Source: Polytrichum commune
Taxonomy: Eukaryota > Streptophyta > Polytrichopsida > Polytrichales > Polytrichaceae
DNA length: 64,000 bases
Direction: 5' to 3'
NCBI GenBank assembly: GCA_950295325.1
Contig: OX485806.1
Span: forward strand, 9,424,001-9,488,000
Below the pieces are notes generated by a model. It was given only the letters and a program-made list of their open reading frames with translations. It was not told where the DNA came from and ran no database searches. Every line of letters starts with the position of its first letter. Position 1 is the first letter of the stretch. Positions 34,301 through 49,080 of the stretch are shown one piece after another. The position numbers and the translations under genes are program-made.

Positions 34301-34880
34301 GTGGCTACAACCTTGATTTGGATTTGCTAACCATCTCGTACTAATCGCATGTTTCATATCCTAAAAGAAGTTGGCTAAGGTTGAGGCATCTATAATTGAT
34401 AAAATAAGAGAGTTTGCCAATGTTTAGAGGAGTAACTAGCGGGAAATTATTTTTCTTGCGAAGAGGAACGAAATCCAAGGAGAATGCATTTTTTTCTTTT
34501 TCTTTTCATGAATATGAAAATTGCTACATATTTCAAAGCTAGGGTAACACATAATCGACTTATAGGTTAACCCATAACTGCTCATTTGAATGCTAATGCT
34601 TGGCTATGACAATTTTCAAAACTCTTATGAAGGTAATCAATCACAAGACGCTGCCACACGTTCGCCTAAAAATAATAAATCTCACATTGCTATCAGCATT
34701 ACATGACCCTAGTGAGCAGTTAAATGGACATGGTCGACTATGGCCGCCTCAACCGTAGTCGGCAAATAAGGTAACCATTTAAGACCCATCTTCATCTTGA
34801 CGATGAAGAAGGTTGAACATGTGTTAGCAGCAGCAGCAGCAACAGCAACGGCAGTAAGTTAAGTAAGTAAAGTATACTAG
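34301..34880. other. Intergenic upstream of the CDKB promoter region
   Basis: No gene and no transposon end recognised. A short CAG-rich stretch occurs at about 34826-34850. Confidence 0.4.
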
Positions 34881-34887
34881 TGGCAGT

Positions 34888-35160
34888 TTGAACAGCCTCT
34901 TCCCTCCTCTTTCCCTGCTCGTGTCTCCACTCTCGCTTCCTTCTTCTACTCCTCTCTCCCTCTCCCTATTCCTCCTCTTCTCCTCACTCACTTACACACA
35001 CAGCGACTGCCTCATTGCATTCTCTCTTTTGTCTTCATCATCATCATCATCTCCATCACTACTATCATCATCATCACCATCATCATCTTCTTCTGTTGCT
35101 GCTGCATCATCGACATTCCCTCCATCATCTTCTTCTTCTTCTTCTATATAACTCCTTCAC
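34888..35160 (+). promoter_or_regulatory. Pyrimidine/ATC-rich promoter-proximal region with TATA box
   Basis: A long CT-rich then ATC/TTC-rich stretch ends at TATATAA (35145-35151), which is followed by CTCCTTCACC. Such a TATA box would place a start site at about 35175-35185. The Ser/His-rich readings over this region reflect the trinucleotide repeat. Assignment to CDKB is by position only. Confidence 0.35.
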
Positions 35161-35174
35161 CACTTCTCCCTTCC

Positions 35175-36390
35175 TTCTCCTCTCATGTCCCAACTTCGAC
35201 CTACCAGCATACTTACTTGGTACCTTGCTTGCTCGCTTTCAGTGGTGGATTCAGGAGAAACAGATACGACATCAATTTCTTTTCCTGCTTGATCAGAGTC
35301 ATCTTGTGGCCGCGTTGCATTCTTTTGGTTTTGGGTATTCTTTGGCAGTCTTTGGTGTCTCAGTACCTTATGCATTGCAAGCTTGGCATTGGCATTGGAT
35401 CAGCAGCAGCAGAAGAAGAAGCATTGCTGCACCTGCAATAGTCATTGCATTGGCGAGGCATTGGTTTGGGTGGTGGTGGTGGTAGCCATCATCTTTAGTG
35501 TACCCATTGATGTGTTGATCATTCTCCTATCAACATTGGCCTATTGGTTCTTGTCATTCGGATGTGAGATGAGATGAGATGATCTTGTGCTCATTGATGC
35601 ACAGCAGCAGCTGAAGAAGCGGAATGTGGCTTGACTTCTCTTGCTAGCTTTCGAGTCAAAGGCACCACCACCATGTGCCATTGCCTCTGATTCTTCTTGC
35701 CGCATTTTCACCTATTTTTGAAAAATCTGGGTTGCCAAAGCTATCCTCCAAATTGAGACTCAGGGGTGATCTTCATTGCCACATTCCATTTTTGAAGCCA
35801 CCCATTCATTCACTATCACTTTCTATGCGATGTGCCTCTCTTTGTAGTAATACTTTCTCTAGTAATATTTTCCTACTCAAAATCCTTCCTTCAGTTGCGC
35901 GATCGCAATCAGTGAGTCTTGTTTCCTCAAATGTGTCCCAGAATTCGGACAAAAATCTGTATTCAAAATTGCTACGAGCTTCTCACAGCATTCCTCAACA
36001 GCGCGCTCTGAAAAACTTAGTCTCTTCATATTCTTGTTCACAGTCTGCTTCTTCTCTCTCCGTTTGCCAACTGCTTCGTTTGTGTTAATCATCTTCTCCT
36101 TCGCTCCGTTCTTGCTGCTCTCTTCGACAGGCAGACTGGATCATCCCATACGTGGGATTGTTGTTGAGCTGGAAAGAAGACGGCATTGCAGCATTGGCAT
36201 CACCTTTTTGTCATTCCCGATGGCTCACATGCTCAAACCAAGCGATCCTTGCCTATGACATTGGCGGTTGGGTTCCCTCTCTCAAATCCTTGTCTGCCTC
36301 GCTCGGTTTGGTTGTGGGGAAGCTTGTTATAGTCTTCTTCCACGCTTCCCTAGGACACACAGAAGACATTGTCAACAGTGTCACAGGAAA
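35175..36390 (+). other. Probable 5' leader of CDKB, possibly with a UTR intron
   Basis: The 1.2 kb between the candidate TATA box and the CDKB start has no domain-bearing frame. A polypyrimidine stretch followed by GACAG at about 36117-36131 looks like a splice acceptor, so part may be an untranslated intron. Two CCGTT/AACGG cores (36060-36064, 36106-36110) could be mitosis-specific activator (MYB3R) sites, known in G2/M genes of plants; this is weak. An in-frame upstream ATG at 36268 would add 41 residues with no family match. Confidence 0.35.
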
Positions 36391-40100
<3,710 letters not shown>

Positions 40101-40363
40101 CCCCCACCCACTCCATTCTTCTTTGGCACAACTTCGGTTTCGCAGTTGTTGTGTCACTGCAATAATGCTCATCTTGCACCATGAATGCGAGGTTCAAAGG
40201 TCCCATCACATCATCCCTCCAATAATTATTGACCAAGTTACTTACACACCTAGTTTGTAGCACTCATCCTCCTGCCATCAACCCTTTCGCCGATGGTACG
40301 ATGTGTTGGTTGGTCATCAAGGGCATGATTTTGCCCCTTCAACAACGAACAGAAGGAAAAAAA
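40101..40363 (+). other. 3' flank of CDKB
   Basis: This should contain the 3' UTR and polyadenylation site. No canonical AATAAA was seen; AATAAT occurs at about 40160 and 40222. No other feature. Confidence 0.4.
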
Positions 40364-40870
40364 CTTCAGAGTTAGGGTTCAAGTTGCCTGTCTACGTCTA
40401 GTAGACAGCCACAAAACATTTTTTGCACTGCCAGGAGCTAGACCTTAAGTGTAGTCCATTCTTTAGTACTGTACACAGGAAATTGTTACTCAAAATCAAT
40501 GTAAAAAAACATTCTTTTAGTGCAGATGGGATTTTGGAGAACCGGAGGCCAGCATGATGAGTGTTGTGTTTGTGCATTTCATTGAGAGGTTTGTCCCTTG
40601 CCATGGATCCATTCCCTGAGTGCAATATGTAACCTCACCAAGCAACCTCCTATACCTATTTTACAATTTCCTGTGTGTGTAGCCCGCTGGTGCAACTCTA
40701 ACTAGGAACTTCAGAGTTAGATTCAAGTAAATAGCCACGACTTTTTGAACTGCTAGAATTTAGGACTTTAGTTGAGTCATTCTTCAGTGCAGAGTTTGAT
40801 GGTTGTCGTGGTTGTGCATTTCAGTGAGGAAGTTTCTCCCTTGCCATGGGTCTTCGAGTGTAAAAACATA
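40364..40870. repeat. Direct duplication downstream of CDKB
   Basis: Two diverged units (about 40364-40600 and 40708-40850) share AACTTCAGAGTTAG, TTCAAGT, AGCCACRA, TTTTTGMACTGC and GTGCATTTCA, and end in TCCCTTGCCATGG. No coding function is evident. Confidence 0.65.
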
Positions 40871-41130
40871 TGTGACTTAAGCTCTCAACTGAATGCTATT
40901 CTTATTACTGTTCTATTCATGTGGGGCCTCCTACACCCATCTTTAATAAGTCAAAGATTGTGAGATTTTGACTTCTCATGGTCTCATGGTTTTGTTTTCC
41001 ACCCACCTCAAAGAGCGTCAAATTTGGTACACCATGAAACATTAACCATTGCATGCCGTGTAGGCATCCACGTAGGCTTCTCATTCATTCAGGCTTCCTT
41101 AATCCCCTAGGCCCTCAAGCTCTAATGCAA
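40860..41130. mobile_element. Degenerate PIF-type element
   Basis: Family blocks remain in order: ACATATGTGACTTAAGC, TCTCAACTGAATGCTATTC, TTCTATTCATG, TTGTGAGATTTTGAC, GCCGTGTAGGCATCC and GGCCCTCAAGC. The termini are eroded. Confidence 0.5.
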
Positions 41131-41339
41131 GTGGTCCTGATTTGGCAGACTTGATAATAATCCCTCCATAGCAGTGAATTCCACTTGGAATGTGTGGCTT
41201 GACAATTCCCGATTCAAGCCAACGGTCGAGATTGTTTGGAGTTGGAAGCACCTGCAATAGGGTCACATACCTAATATTTCTGATCTAATAAAATATGTGA
41301 CCTTTGCAACTCAATAAGATAAGAACCCCTCCCAAGCAC

Positions 41340-41830
41340 CCGAATATTACCGAACCCAATGGTGCTCACTTGTGAAGTGGAAATTGAAGCCCGTCATAAC
41401 CATCTCAGTAAGTTAGGGCCTCGAGAGCCGTGACCTGGCCTTGCCCGGGCTAGAGTGTCACGCTGTTGGGCTCGACTGCCTAGTCACCCACCGAGGCCAC
41501 GTCTGCCCCCATCATCATGCCCATTCCTTTGTTACAGGGCACATCACATCAACGTCCATGCCTTCCATCATTGCATCCTATTGCCATGAGGACCATGTGG
41601 ACCATGGCCGACATCCATCCACCGAGGTAACCAATCACCCTCGGGGACTGCGTTTTCCCTTCCTCTTTATAAGACCTCCATCCAGCCATGATTGTTGAAT
41701 CATTGTAACTTGCACACTCTCGATTTCTGCCGCAATGGAGTGCCTTGCATCAAGTGATGCGGTGAAGGGTCTACGGCCAAGATCTGCGGTTGGAGTGTTT
41801 CTTTTCAAACACGGTGGTTACAATCAAGGT
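41340..41830 (+). repeat. Left terminal inverted repeat of the MULE
   Basis: Matches 50520-51030 in reverse complement over almost its full length. It is GC-rich in the outer half and includes a TATA box at 41668-41672. The innermost shared part is TTGGAGTGTTTCTTTTCAAACACGG or its mirror, followed by GGTTACAATCAA. Confidence 0.85.
41668..41672 (+). promoter_or_regulatory. Candidate TATA box inside the left MULE TIR
   Basis: CCTCTTTATAAGACC lies within the TIR and points into the element, as expected because MULE genes are driven by promoters in their TIRs. The mirrored position in the right TIR reads CCTCTTTGAAAGACC on the minus strand, so the transposase side has lost this TATA. Confidence 0.5.
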
Positions 41831-41841
41831 GAGTGACACGG

Positions 41842-42148
41842 CTTTTCATACTTCTTAGCAATTGTCCAATCAACCTTCACTTCTAATTGGGTGTAACCCA
41901 ATGATTTGCCGCACAACCTAGATTTAGGGTTTAGAGTGCAGTCTCTTTCACGAAGTGATGGGAATGCAACAATGATGCGCTGAAGTATGACATTAGTTTT
42001 CATGTTTCTTTGCAAATGTCCTATCAACCATTGCTCCTTGATTGACTGTAACCTAATCATTTGCCGCACAACCTGGATTTTTCCCACACTGCAGTCTCTT
42101 CCACGAAGTGATGGGAATGCAACAATGATGCGCTGAAGCATGACATGC
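41842..42148. repeat. Tandem pair, about 155 bp, inside the left MULE TIR
   Basis: Two units share TTTTCATRYTTCTT, ATTTGCCGCACAACCT, GCAGTCTCTTYCACGAAG and TGATGGGAATGCAACAATGATGCG. The minus-strand reading of repeated peptide (LQRIIVAFPSLR) is a consequence of the repeat. Confidence 0.8.
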
Positions 42149-42796
42149 AAGATGTTGTTATGACGATTGCCATTCAGTCAATGTACTCCCTTCTTGAGAT
42201 TTGTAATCATGACAATCATGTTACAAATCACATAATTGTAATCCCTAACTTGTGATTGGCGTCCATATTAGTGATTGACATCCTCATTTTGTGCAGGTTT
42301 ATGGCTTAATTACCACCACAATAGCAAGGGTTGCCATTTTTGTGCAGTACTTTGATCACTGCACAAGCACAACATCCATAGATGGTGGTGACAACGAGCG
42401 CGTGACATCCCAAGAGTGGTCAGACTTGTAATATGTCACATCTTCCGTTATTCTTGCTGCATTTTTTTTTTGTGTTTCCTCCTCATTTGTGGCAATGCAA
42501 ATTGCATTTTTCTGTATGTTTAGGCATTCTCTGTTTTTTGGTCATTTGCTCCTCTTGGAGGCATTGCATTCATATCCTTTCACTATTTGGGGTTTAGGGT
42601 GTTATTTTGGACACGCTTGGAGACATTTGTGGGCATGGTTGTCGATGCTTTCCCTCCCATGGAGGGCTTCAACAACCCTCAACCTCGCATGTTGCGCCAC
42701 ATTCCCTATGGCACAAACAATCATTCCCCCTCAATCTTCATCGGGCCTCAAAGTGCTTTGATTCTGGCCATTGACTTCCATTGTCGTTTGTAGAAT

Positions 42797-44560
42797 ATGG
42801 ATCGCGAGCCACAGGCGCCCCTGCCCGAAGAGGACGAGGTGACATACTATGTCAACAAGGACTTTGTTGGGTGGGTGGAACAACACATGAGGAGGTGTAT
42901 ATACATTGAGTTGAAATTAGAGTGTATTCGCAACCGTTCTCGAAATGTCCACAAGGCCATGGATGATTGGTTGTGCCTTTATTGCAGAGGATCTTTTCTC
43001 AGCAAGTTGCGGTTGACAGATCACTAAGTCAGGGGTTGCCCATGTGGACCTCTGGATTCAAATGGCTCAAAGTGGGAGCTCTTTGTCTACCCAATCTCAA
43101 GACAACAAACAAGGTCAAGACCTGAAACTTGCTTTGCAACGTGGTGATGGCTCCGTATGGGACAACCTCCACAACAATTCGGTATGGTTGGATCTTAACC
43201 CTGAGCTCAGAGACGTCACTTATCCTCCCCCTGGAACCACAATGTAGGAACGCCGGTTCATGGAGCCCACACTCGACACATTGACGGCCTGCCTAGCCCC
43301 AATAGCAGAGGTCCGGGCACAAGGGAAACCCAGAGCGCAACTCCCTCCCAACCAATGTGTTGCCCCGCCCGCGCCACCAAATTTCATCGACCTTGAAGAT
43401 GATGGTGATGATGAGCTTGAAGCGCTCCCTATCCGACCCAAGAAACGTACTCATGCCCAGATGTTGGATGGGCATCGCGTTTTCCATTCAAGCCGACAAT
43501 TCAAAAATCTGCATAAGAAACAAAACCCTCTGCATTTGCAACAAACTGTTGGTGGTGATCGGCAACCACCCAACACAACACAAATTGCGCGTCCATCGAG
43601 TGTTGCCCCCGTAGAACCTCCTCCCCACCCCATTTGTGTGACGCCTATACAATATCGCAACCCTTCACCAAAGAAGGTTGTCATTTTGGCTCCTCCCACT
43701 CCTGCTGGGCATGTGCCGCCCACTGCCCCTATGCCACCTGTTACCCCTGGGACTCACATGGAGACCTCAACAGGTTCGCATGATATGGCATTGTGGCTCC
43801 GAAAGGATCGGCAAGCTTTCTACGTGAGAGCCGCAAGTGCAGCGCATGGGTCCGTAAAGATGGCATCCCCAAACTAGCTTGGCAAAAGACCCCCCGACTT
43901 GTTCCATTTGTTGGCATGTGGTTTGTTGACATTCGATTTGGAGCGCAACGAGTATCATGCCTTCCAGGATGAGGTTCAAAAGTGGAAGAACGACCCATTG
44001 TTTATGGGTAGGTTGTTTGCAGCCTACGGCAAATTTTATCCTCCTTCACATCACGTACAAACTATGAGGTGGAGGATGCCTTTGCTGACAACGTCAATAA
44101 CATATGCAATTTGGTCAAGTCACAGACATCCAAGGATGTGCAACCCCCGGTAGAGCCACATTCTAAAGACGATATAGCGGAGTCTCCCTCCACACATGGA
44201 GACGTGCATGTTGGACCCACATTTCATATACCCATGACCCAAGAGAGGACTTTACAAGACTTGCCTAGTCAACTAGATTTTGACTGGCAAAATTTGGTGT
44301 CTCCTACTTCCACACCTTCACATGACACAATTCAAAATTTGGGCGAGGAACTTGACGTGGTTGGCACATCCCAAATTGCCCAACCGGCCATGGTCGTGGT
44401 TGTGAACACATTTATTGAGGTATCCCAAATTGCACATGAGGGCCGTCATGGATGCCACTTAACAGCCACCCGCCTAAGTTGCGCAGCTTCGAAGCAAAGA
44501 CCAGAAGGTCACTGGCGTTGCCTGGAAGGTTACAAACTAGATACATTTTACAAAATCTAA
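42797..44560 (+). pseudogene. Second open region of the MULE (mudrB-like position), function unknown
   Basis: It begins MDREPQAPLPEEDEVTYYVN and includes a small Cys/His motif (CLYCRGSFLSKLRLTDH, then after a stop GCPCGPLDSNGSKWELFVYP) resembling a zinc-binding finger. The longest open piece (43260-43877, 205 codons) is rich in Pro with a hydrophilic, acidic stretch (FIDLEDDGDDELE) and a basic patch (RPKKRTHAQ). A later piece (44069-44560) contains KDVQPPVEPHSKDDIAES and QLDFDWQNLVSPTSTPSH. Frames change at least three times. No transposase motif is present. Its position opposite the transposase recalls mudrB of maize MuDR, but no similarity to it is claimed. It may be an accessory gene or a captured host sequence. 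Confidence 0.55.
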
Positions 44561-45242
44561 AATTTGGTAGTGCACTTATGAACTTGTAGGAAAATAATGA
44601 TTGGGTGGGGTTTCAATAGAAAGAGAGCAAGGAATTATTTTTTGTGACTAGCAAATTGTTGTCATGCCACGCACACCCAGGGATGAAATTTAAAATCTAT
44701 AACATGTGTAACATGGGCCCATTATGTTCACATAGTTGGAAAATGAATGCATATGATGCTTGTGGCAGAACCATGGCCCCCAATCGTTCTCGTGCATGTA
44801 AAGTGAATTATGGCACATGTTGTTTGAAACAATGCAGGTGTTGGCAAAAATGTTTTCAGTGCAAATGAATTAACACAATGATACAACCAGCAAATGAAGA
44901 GAATTCCCCATTACACACGAAATACCAAGACCAATACCCAAAAATTGGGAAGATGTGTCATTCATCTGAAAACATTGTTAACAATATAACATCATGGAGT
45001 TGTTGAAATTAGACGGTTCGACACAGTTTGACACTAAGGAGCCCAACTTGGCCTATACACCTTAATGGGTCATTGGTATGCCTTAAGTGGACCGGGTGGG
45101 GGAGGTGTGACGATAGGAGGTGGGGTTGTGAGTTGCCGGACAACATGAGCATGTCGTCACATGAGTCAAGCACTATGCGCTAGTGATAGCAGCCTATGCA
45201 GGGCAAGTGTTTGGGGCATCAAAATAGAAGCAGAGGCAAAAA
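44561..45242. other. Region between the two convergent MULE genes
   Basis: AT-rich, without a domain-bearing frame. It probably contains the two 3' ends. Confidence 0.45.
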
Positions 45243-48200
45243 TTGTGGACATAGGCTACTCTTCGGCACCATGCAGAGGAGTTGTTGGAGGCGTGTAGAA
45301 CTCCTCATCGCTAGACATGTCATGAATTAGTCCAATGGCATCAAGGCATCTGCAAAACCACTTCCAAACAGCTGCACTGACGCGTACGATGTGAAAATAC
45401 GCCATGGTGAGGGAAAAAGATGTACTAGGCAAGATTCCATCCAACAGGCCAGCCGCTAGTGCATCGCGATGCACATGACTACACACCCTAAACGGGAGAG
45501 TGAAACAAGGTAGGGTAGAAATGTGGACATTTAAAAGGTCAGGCCCTTATATGGGCAACGTCAAAAGCTTGTCCCGCATGTGGGAAGGGTTGTAACATGT
45601 GCAAGTTACAAAACAGTGTTGAGCGTCAGTACACATCTACTACCAACGCTCCAAGAAGTCCTTCCTACGCTTGAGGGACATGTTATTGCCAATGTTGTTG
45701 GGTTGAAAATGCAACTTTGCTTGCAATGGCTCCACCAATCCATGTTTGATTTGAGCCAGCAAGGTCTATTTTTTTCCTCGGATGACGTGCAAGTCTGCGA
45801 GGAGGTGTTTCAGCAAGAAAATGTCGCATGTGGCATCATCCATGAACTCTGTTGCAAAGGAACGAACATGTTTTTCCATATCCTCCCCAGATGGTGTAAG
45901 ACATTGGTTGCCACTAGCATGCATCCTCTTAGGGGTAGGGCCAAGTGGTCCGGTATCATAACAAACATATGGGAAATGCACAACAGGATCCAACATATTA
46001 CCACGGCCTCCTTGGTTGTACCTGCAAGGCTAGGATGGAGTGTCATGAGGACTTTAATTTGATGTTTGCATATGTTCCCTGTCAGCCACAAACCCCCACC
46101 CTTGAGCGTCGTAATCCAGGTGGGAGCCTAAGGCTCACATACATCCAAATCATTCCCCATTGTGGATTCAGGGAGAGCCCCCCAACACAATCATACCATA
46201 ACACTTCACACAACACAGTTTATTCCAACACTAGGTCACAAGTATTTAAAAACACTTCTTTCCTTTCAAGTTTTTAACCCACACTAATATTCACTAAACC
46301 ATCAACATTATCACTAACATTTCACTCAATCCTAACACAATCAAGGCTTTGTAAGCCCTTGCAACTACATTTCCTAATTAACCTAATTTCCCTTGCTAAA
46401 TCAGCTTACTCTTTGCTTTCATGCTACTGGCTGGCTAATCCCTTTACCATCAGCTGCATGGGAGGTTAATCCTCCAGTCCTCTCCTACCTCGTGAGTCCC
46501 CTTCACCCTTCTTGGAATCCCCTCAGACCACCGAACGATCTGTCACCCCAGACCCTGCTCCTCGGTCTAACCACACTGGTCCTCCAGCAGCTCTCATCCC
46601 GATCGGCTCCCTTCACAAAACGGTCTACTGCCGAACTCCTACTCCTGTGAGTGCAGCCAGCATTAAGCTCTACTGATTCTTCTGATGTGGCTTTGAATTC
46701 AGTTGGCTAGGCTTCTCATTCCGCTTCGGCAACTACCCACCTTTAGCATGATTCGGCATTGTTCCCCTGCCGCGGCTTCTAGCAACCTGAGCACTCAAAC
46801 CTGGTTCAAAATTGACAATGAGGCGACCTCCACCCTCAATCCACATTCTTCCGACTGCCACCCTTCTCGCATGGCCAACCCATTCCGCAGCATAATGCCC
46901 AGATCCCATTCACAACACTTGTGCTCGGATTCCCACTTCCCTCCATCAGAACAGTTTGTGCACTCCTGCCTTGTGTGGAATTCCCTCAACCGCGCTCCAG
47001 ACTGCGGCGAAGCTGCCTAAGTCTATCCACTGAGCGTCTGCCCTCACTTCATCCCATTCCTACCTTAGCATCCAACCAGAAAGTCAGTTCTTCTCCCGGC
47101 CATGGCCTGTTTCATTCAGCTGGGCGCTTCCGGCCTGTGAACACCAGCACACCCATCCCCTCTGCTCCTTCGGCCGCCTACCTCCCTTACTTCCCTCCTG
47201 CTGAACCTTCCTTGCCCAACAGCTCAACTCAACCGCCATCGTCCGCATGCCCGGAATTCCCTAGGTCAAACAGTGGACCTAGCCTAAAACGAACAACTGC
47301 CCAACCTATCCCAGCTAATAAATCCCGTAAGACCAAGGATGCCTCTAACCTGCCTCCCCTAGTTTTAACAATCCCATTAAACATCCTAAACACCGACACA
47401 CAATTTAGGAACTTAAATCAACTAACGGCTAACACACACTCTTTTTAAGTTTTTGGATGTTTGAAAAACATCCACATCTAAGTCTAACGTTCATTTTGAA
47501 GTTACCAACCCATGTGGGCACAGTTTTTGGGCTCACATTCCCCTTTAGTGCCCACATGCAATCAGAAAAAACCCACTCACAATCTGGGTTGTACACAAAA
47601 TACAGATTTGCTGCATTGCTCTTGGATGTTACCAACGTTGGACCGTCATTTGCAATGGGAAGAGTGACACAACTGTTGGGAATTTCTCTAGCTTTTAGCA
47701 CTGCATTGATAAGGAATTGCTATTGTTCAAGTTGGGGACAAACCCATGTTGTTTTTTCATTGTCTGATACTAATAATGGGAGAGAATTTCCTTTGTGAAC
47801 TCATATATCACCCAATCCAATCGATGTTCGTGCGCTCTACCTTTGAGTGCACGCAAGGTGGCTTTAAGATTAGAGTTGTAGCTTTCAATTGCTGCATTTG
47901 TATTATGGCCAGCATATGGCAGGTTACAATGCCCCACAACCTACATATGGGTATTGTATGACCATTGTTTGTCAAAGTAAGCCTAAAAATTGTTGAAAAT
48001 AGGGAAGCTATCCATAAGAGTTTTCAATTGCCGAATAGCCCAAGTCCCATTTCATCTCCCTGGGGGCACTTTGTATCGTACATAATGCGGCCCAATCCCT
48101 TTAGAAGACTAGCCCGGATAGCATGGTCTTTTATTTTTGCCACTACTTGTTTCAACTAGGCACGATAAACATGCCAAAGGCATAAGAAGACTTTCACTCC

Positions 48201-49080
48201 ATGCCATACAGATTGCAGCCTTCCAATCTCAGCATGCGCACAATCTGTAATGAATGCAATTGGCGTCTAGTCTTCTTGCACTGATGCCAATTTGTTGGTG
48301 AGCGCCCTCATCCATGGTTCAAGATCAGGTTGTTTGGAACTAGAAGTAAGAATGTACGCCACAGGCACTCCGTTTAGCCAATCATCTAAGACCATCAAGG
48401 TATACAGCAGAAACTGCAACAATAAGGAAAATAATATGTTACGATTTGGGGGAAACCTAAGACAAAACAAGTTTTGCGGCAAAGTACTTGGTGGGCATGG
48501 TGTGTAACATGCTGAGGGTGGGACTATGATAACAACAAACCTTGTCCTCATTAGTTGCAAACGTGGCGTCAATGGAGACAACATTTTTGTGCTCATGCTT
48601 GAGCATCATATCTTGTTGCCAAGATGTCTGGATGCCAATTGTGAATGGAATATTATCACATGTAATAGCTCCGTGAACATGTACGCTTGACTCTTTGTAG
48701 TGGAACACAAAAAAAATGTTCTTGCACCCACATGCGCACAAATTTTGCATCATTGTTGTCGTGTTTGTAGGTCTGTATTGCGAGGCGGACAATGACATAG
48801 TGAATGTCTTGTTCTAAAATAAAGAGGTCCCTGGTGAGCTCCTCCCCTCGCTCACACACTTCCATGAAGCGTTTTCTATGTTTTCCCATTATTTGGGGGA
48901 TAAACAAACCCAAGCGCAAATGACACATGATGAATTCCCAAACGTTCGGCGACATATGGCTGGAGAATCTGCTTTTATGGCCAATCTTTGTAGGACCATG
49001 GGAGAAGATCTCTTTGAGGTTCACATACTTCATCTGATGGTACATTATTTCTGCCACTAAGGGCTCCAGGTACAATCACT
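45243..49080 (-). pseudogene. MURA-type MULE transposase with SWIM finger, decayed
   Basis: Reading the minus strand: HDNNDAKFVRMWVQEH, VHGAITCDNIPFTIGIQTSW, QQDMMLKHEHKNVVSIDATF (first catalytic D), LYTLMVLDDWLNGVPVAYIL and PDLEPWMRALTNKLASVQED. Near 48140-48250 follow a D in an FITDCAHAE-like stretch and the CLWHVYRAWLK block. Further on are NLYFVYNPDCEWVFSDCMW and GNICKHQIKV, which form the two halves of a SWIM zinc finger (CxC...CxH). These are the MULE/FAR1-type DDE transposase and SWIM domains in their usual order. Several frameshifts separate the pieces. The SWIM finger is split by GC-rich sequence at about 46140-47440. The C-terminal part at 45256-45486 has no domain. The N-terminus is not clear. 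Confidence 0.8.
46140..47440 (+). other. GC-rich segment lodged in the transposase SWIM finger
   Basis: This 1.3 kb differs in composition from the rest of the MULE and reads open on the plus strand for 175 codons (46921-47448), rich in Pro, Ser and Leu, without a recognised domain. On the minus strand the transposase stops making sense at CMWALKGN (about 47560) and resumes at LTGNICKHQ (about 46090). It could be an inserted element, a captured gene fragment or a long intron. A GTGAGC follows the first half but the phase to the second half does not fit a simple splice. Confidence 0.5.

Noticed and set aside
35015-35485. 156-codon His/Ser-rich open frame upstream of CDKB
   Set aside because: It is driven by ATC/TTC trinucleotide repeats and then passes through non-coding leader; no conserved motif.
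46090-47560. Simple intron joining the two SWIM halves
   Set aside because: A GTGAGC donor is present, but the reading phase at the nearest AG acceptor does not restore GNICKHQ. Left open as insertion or intron.
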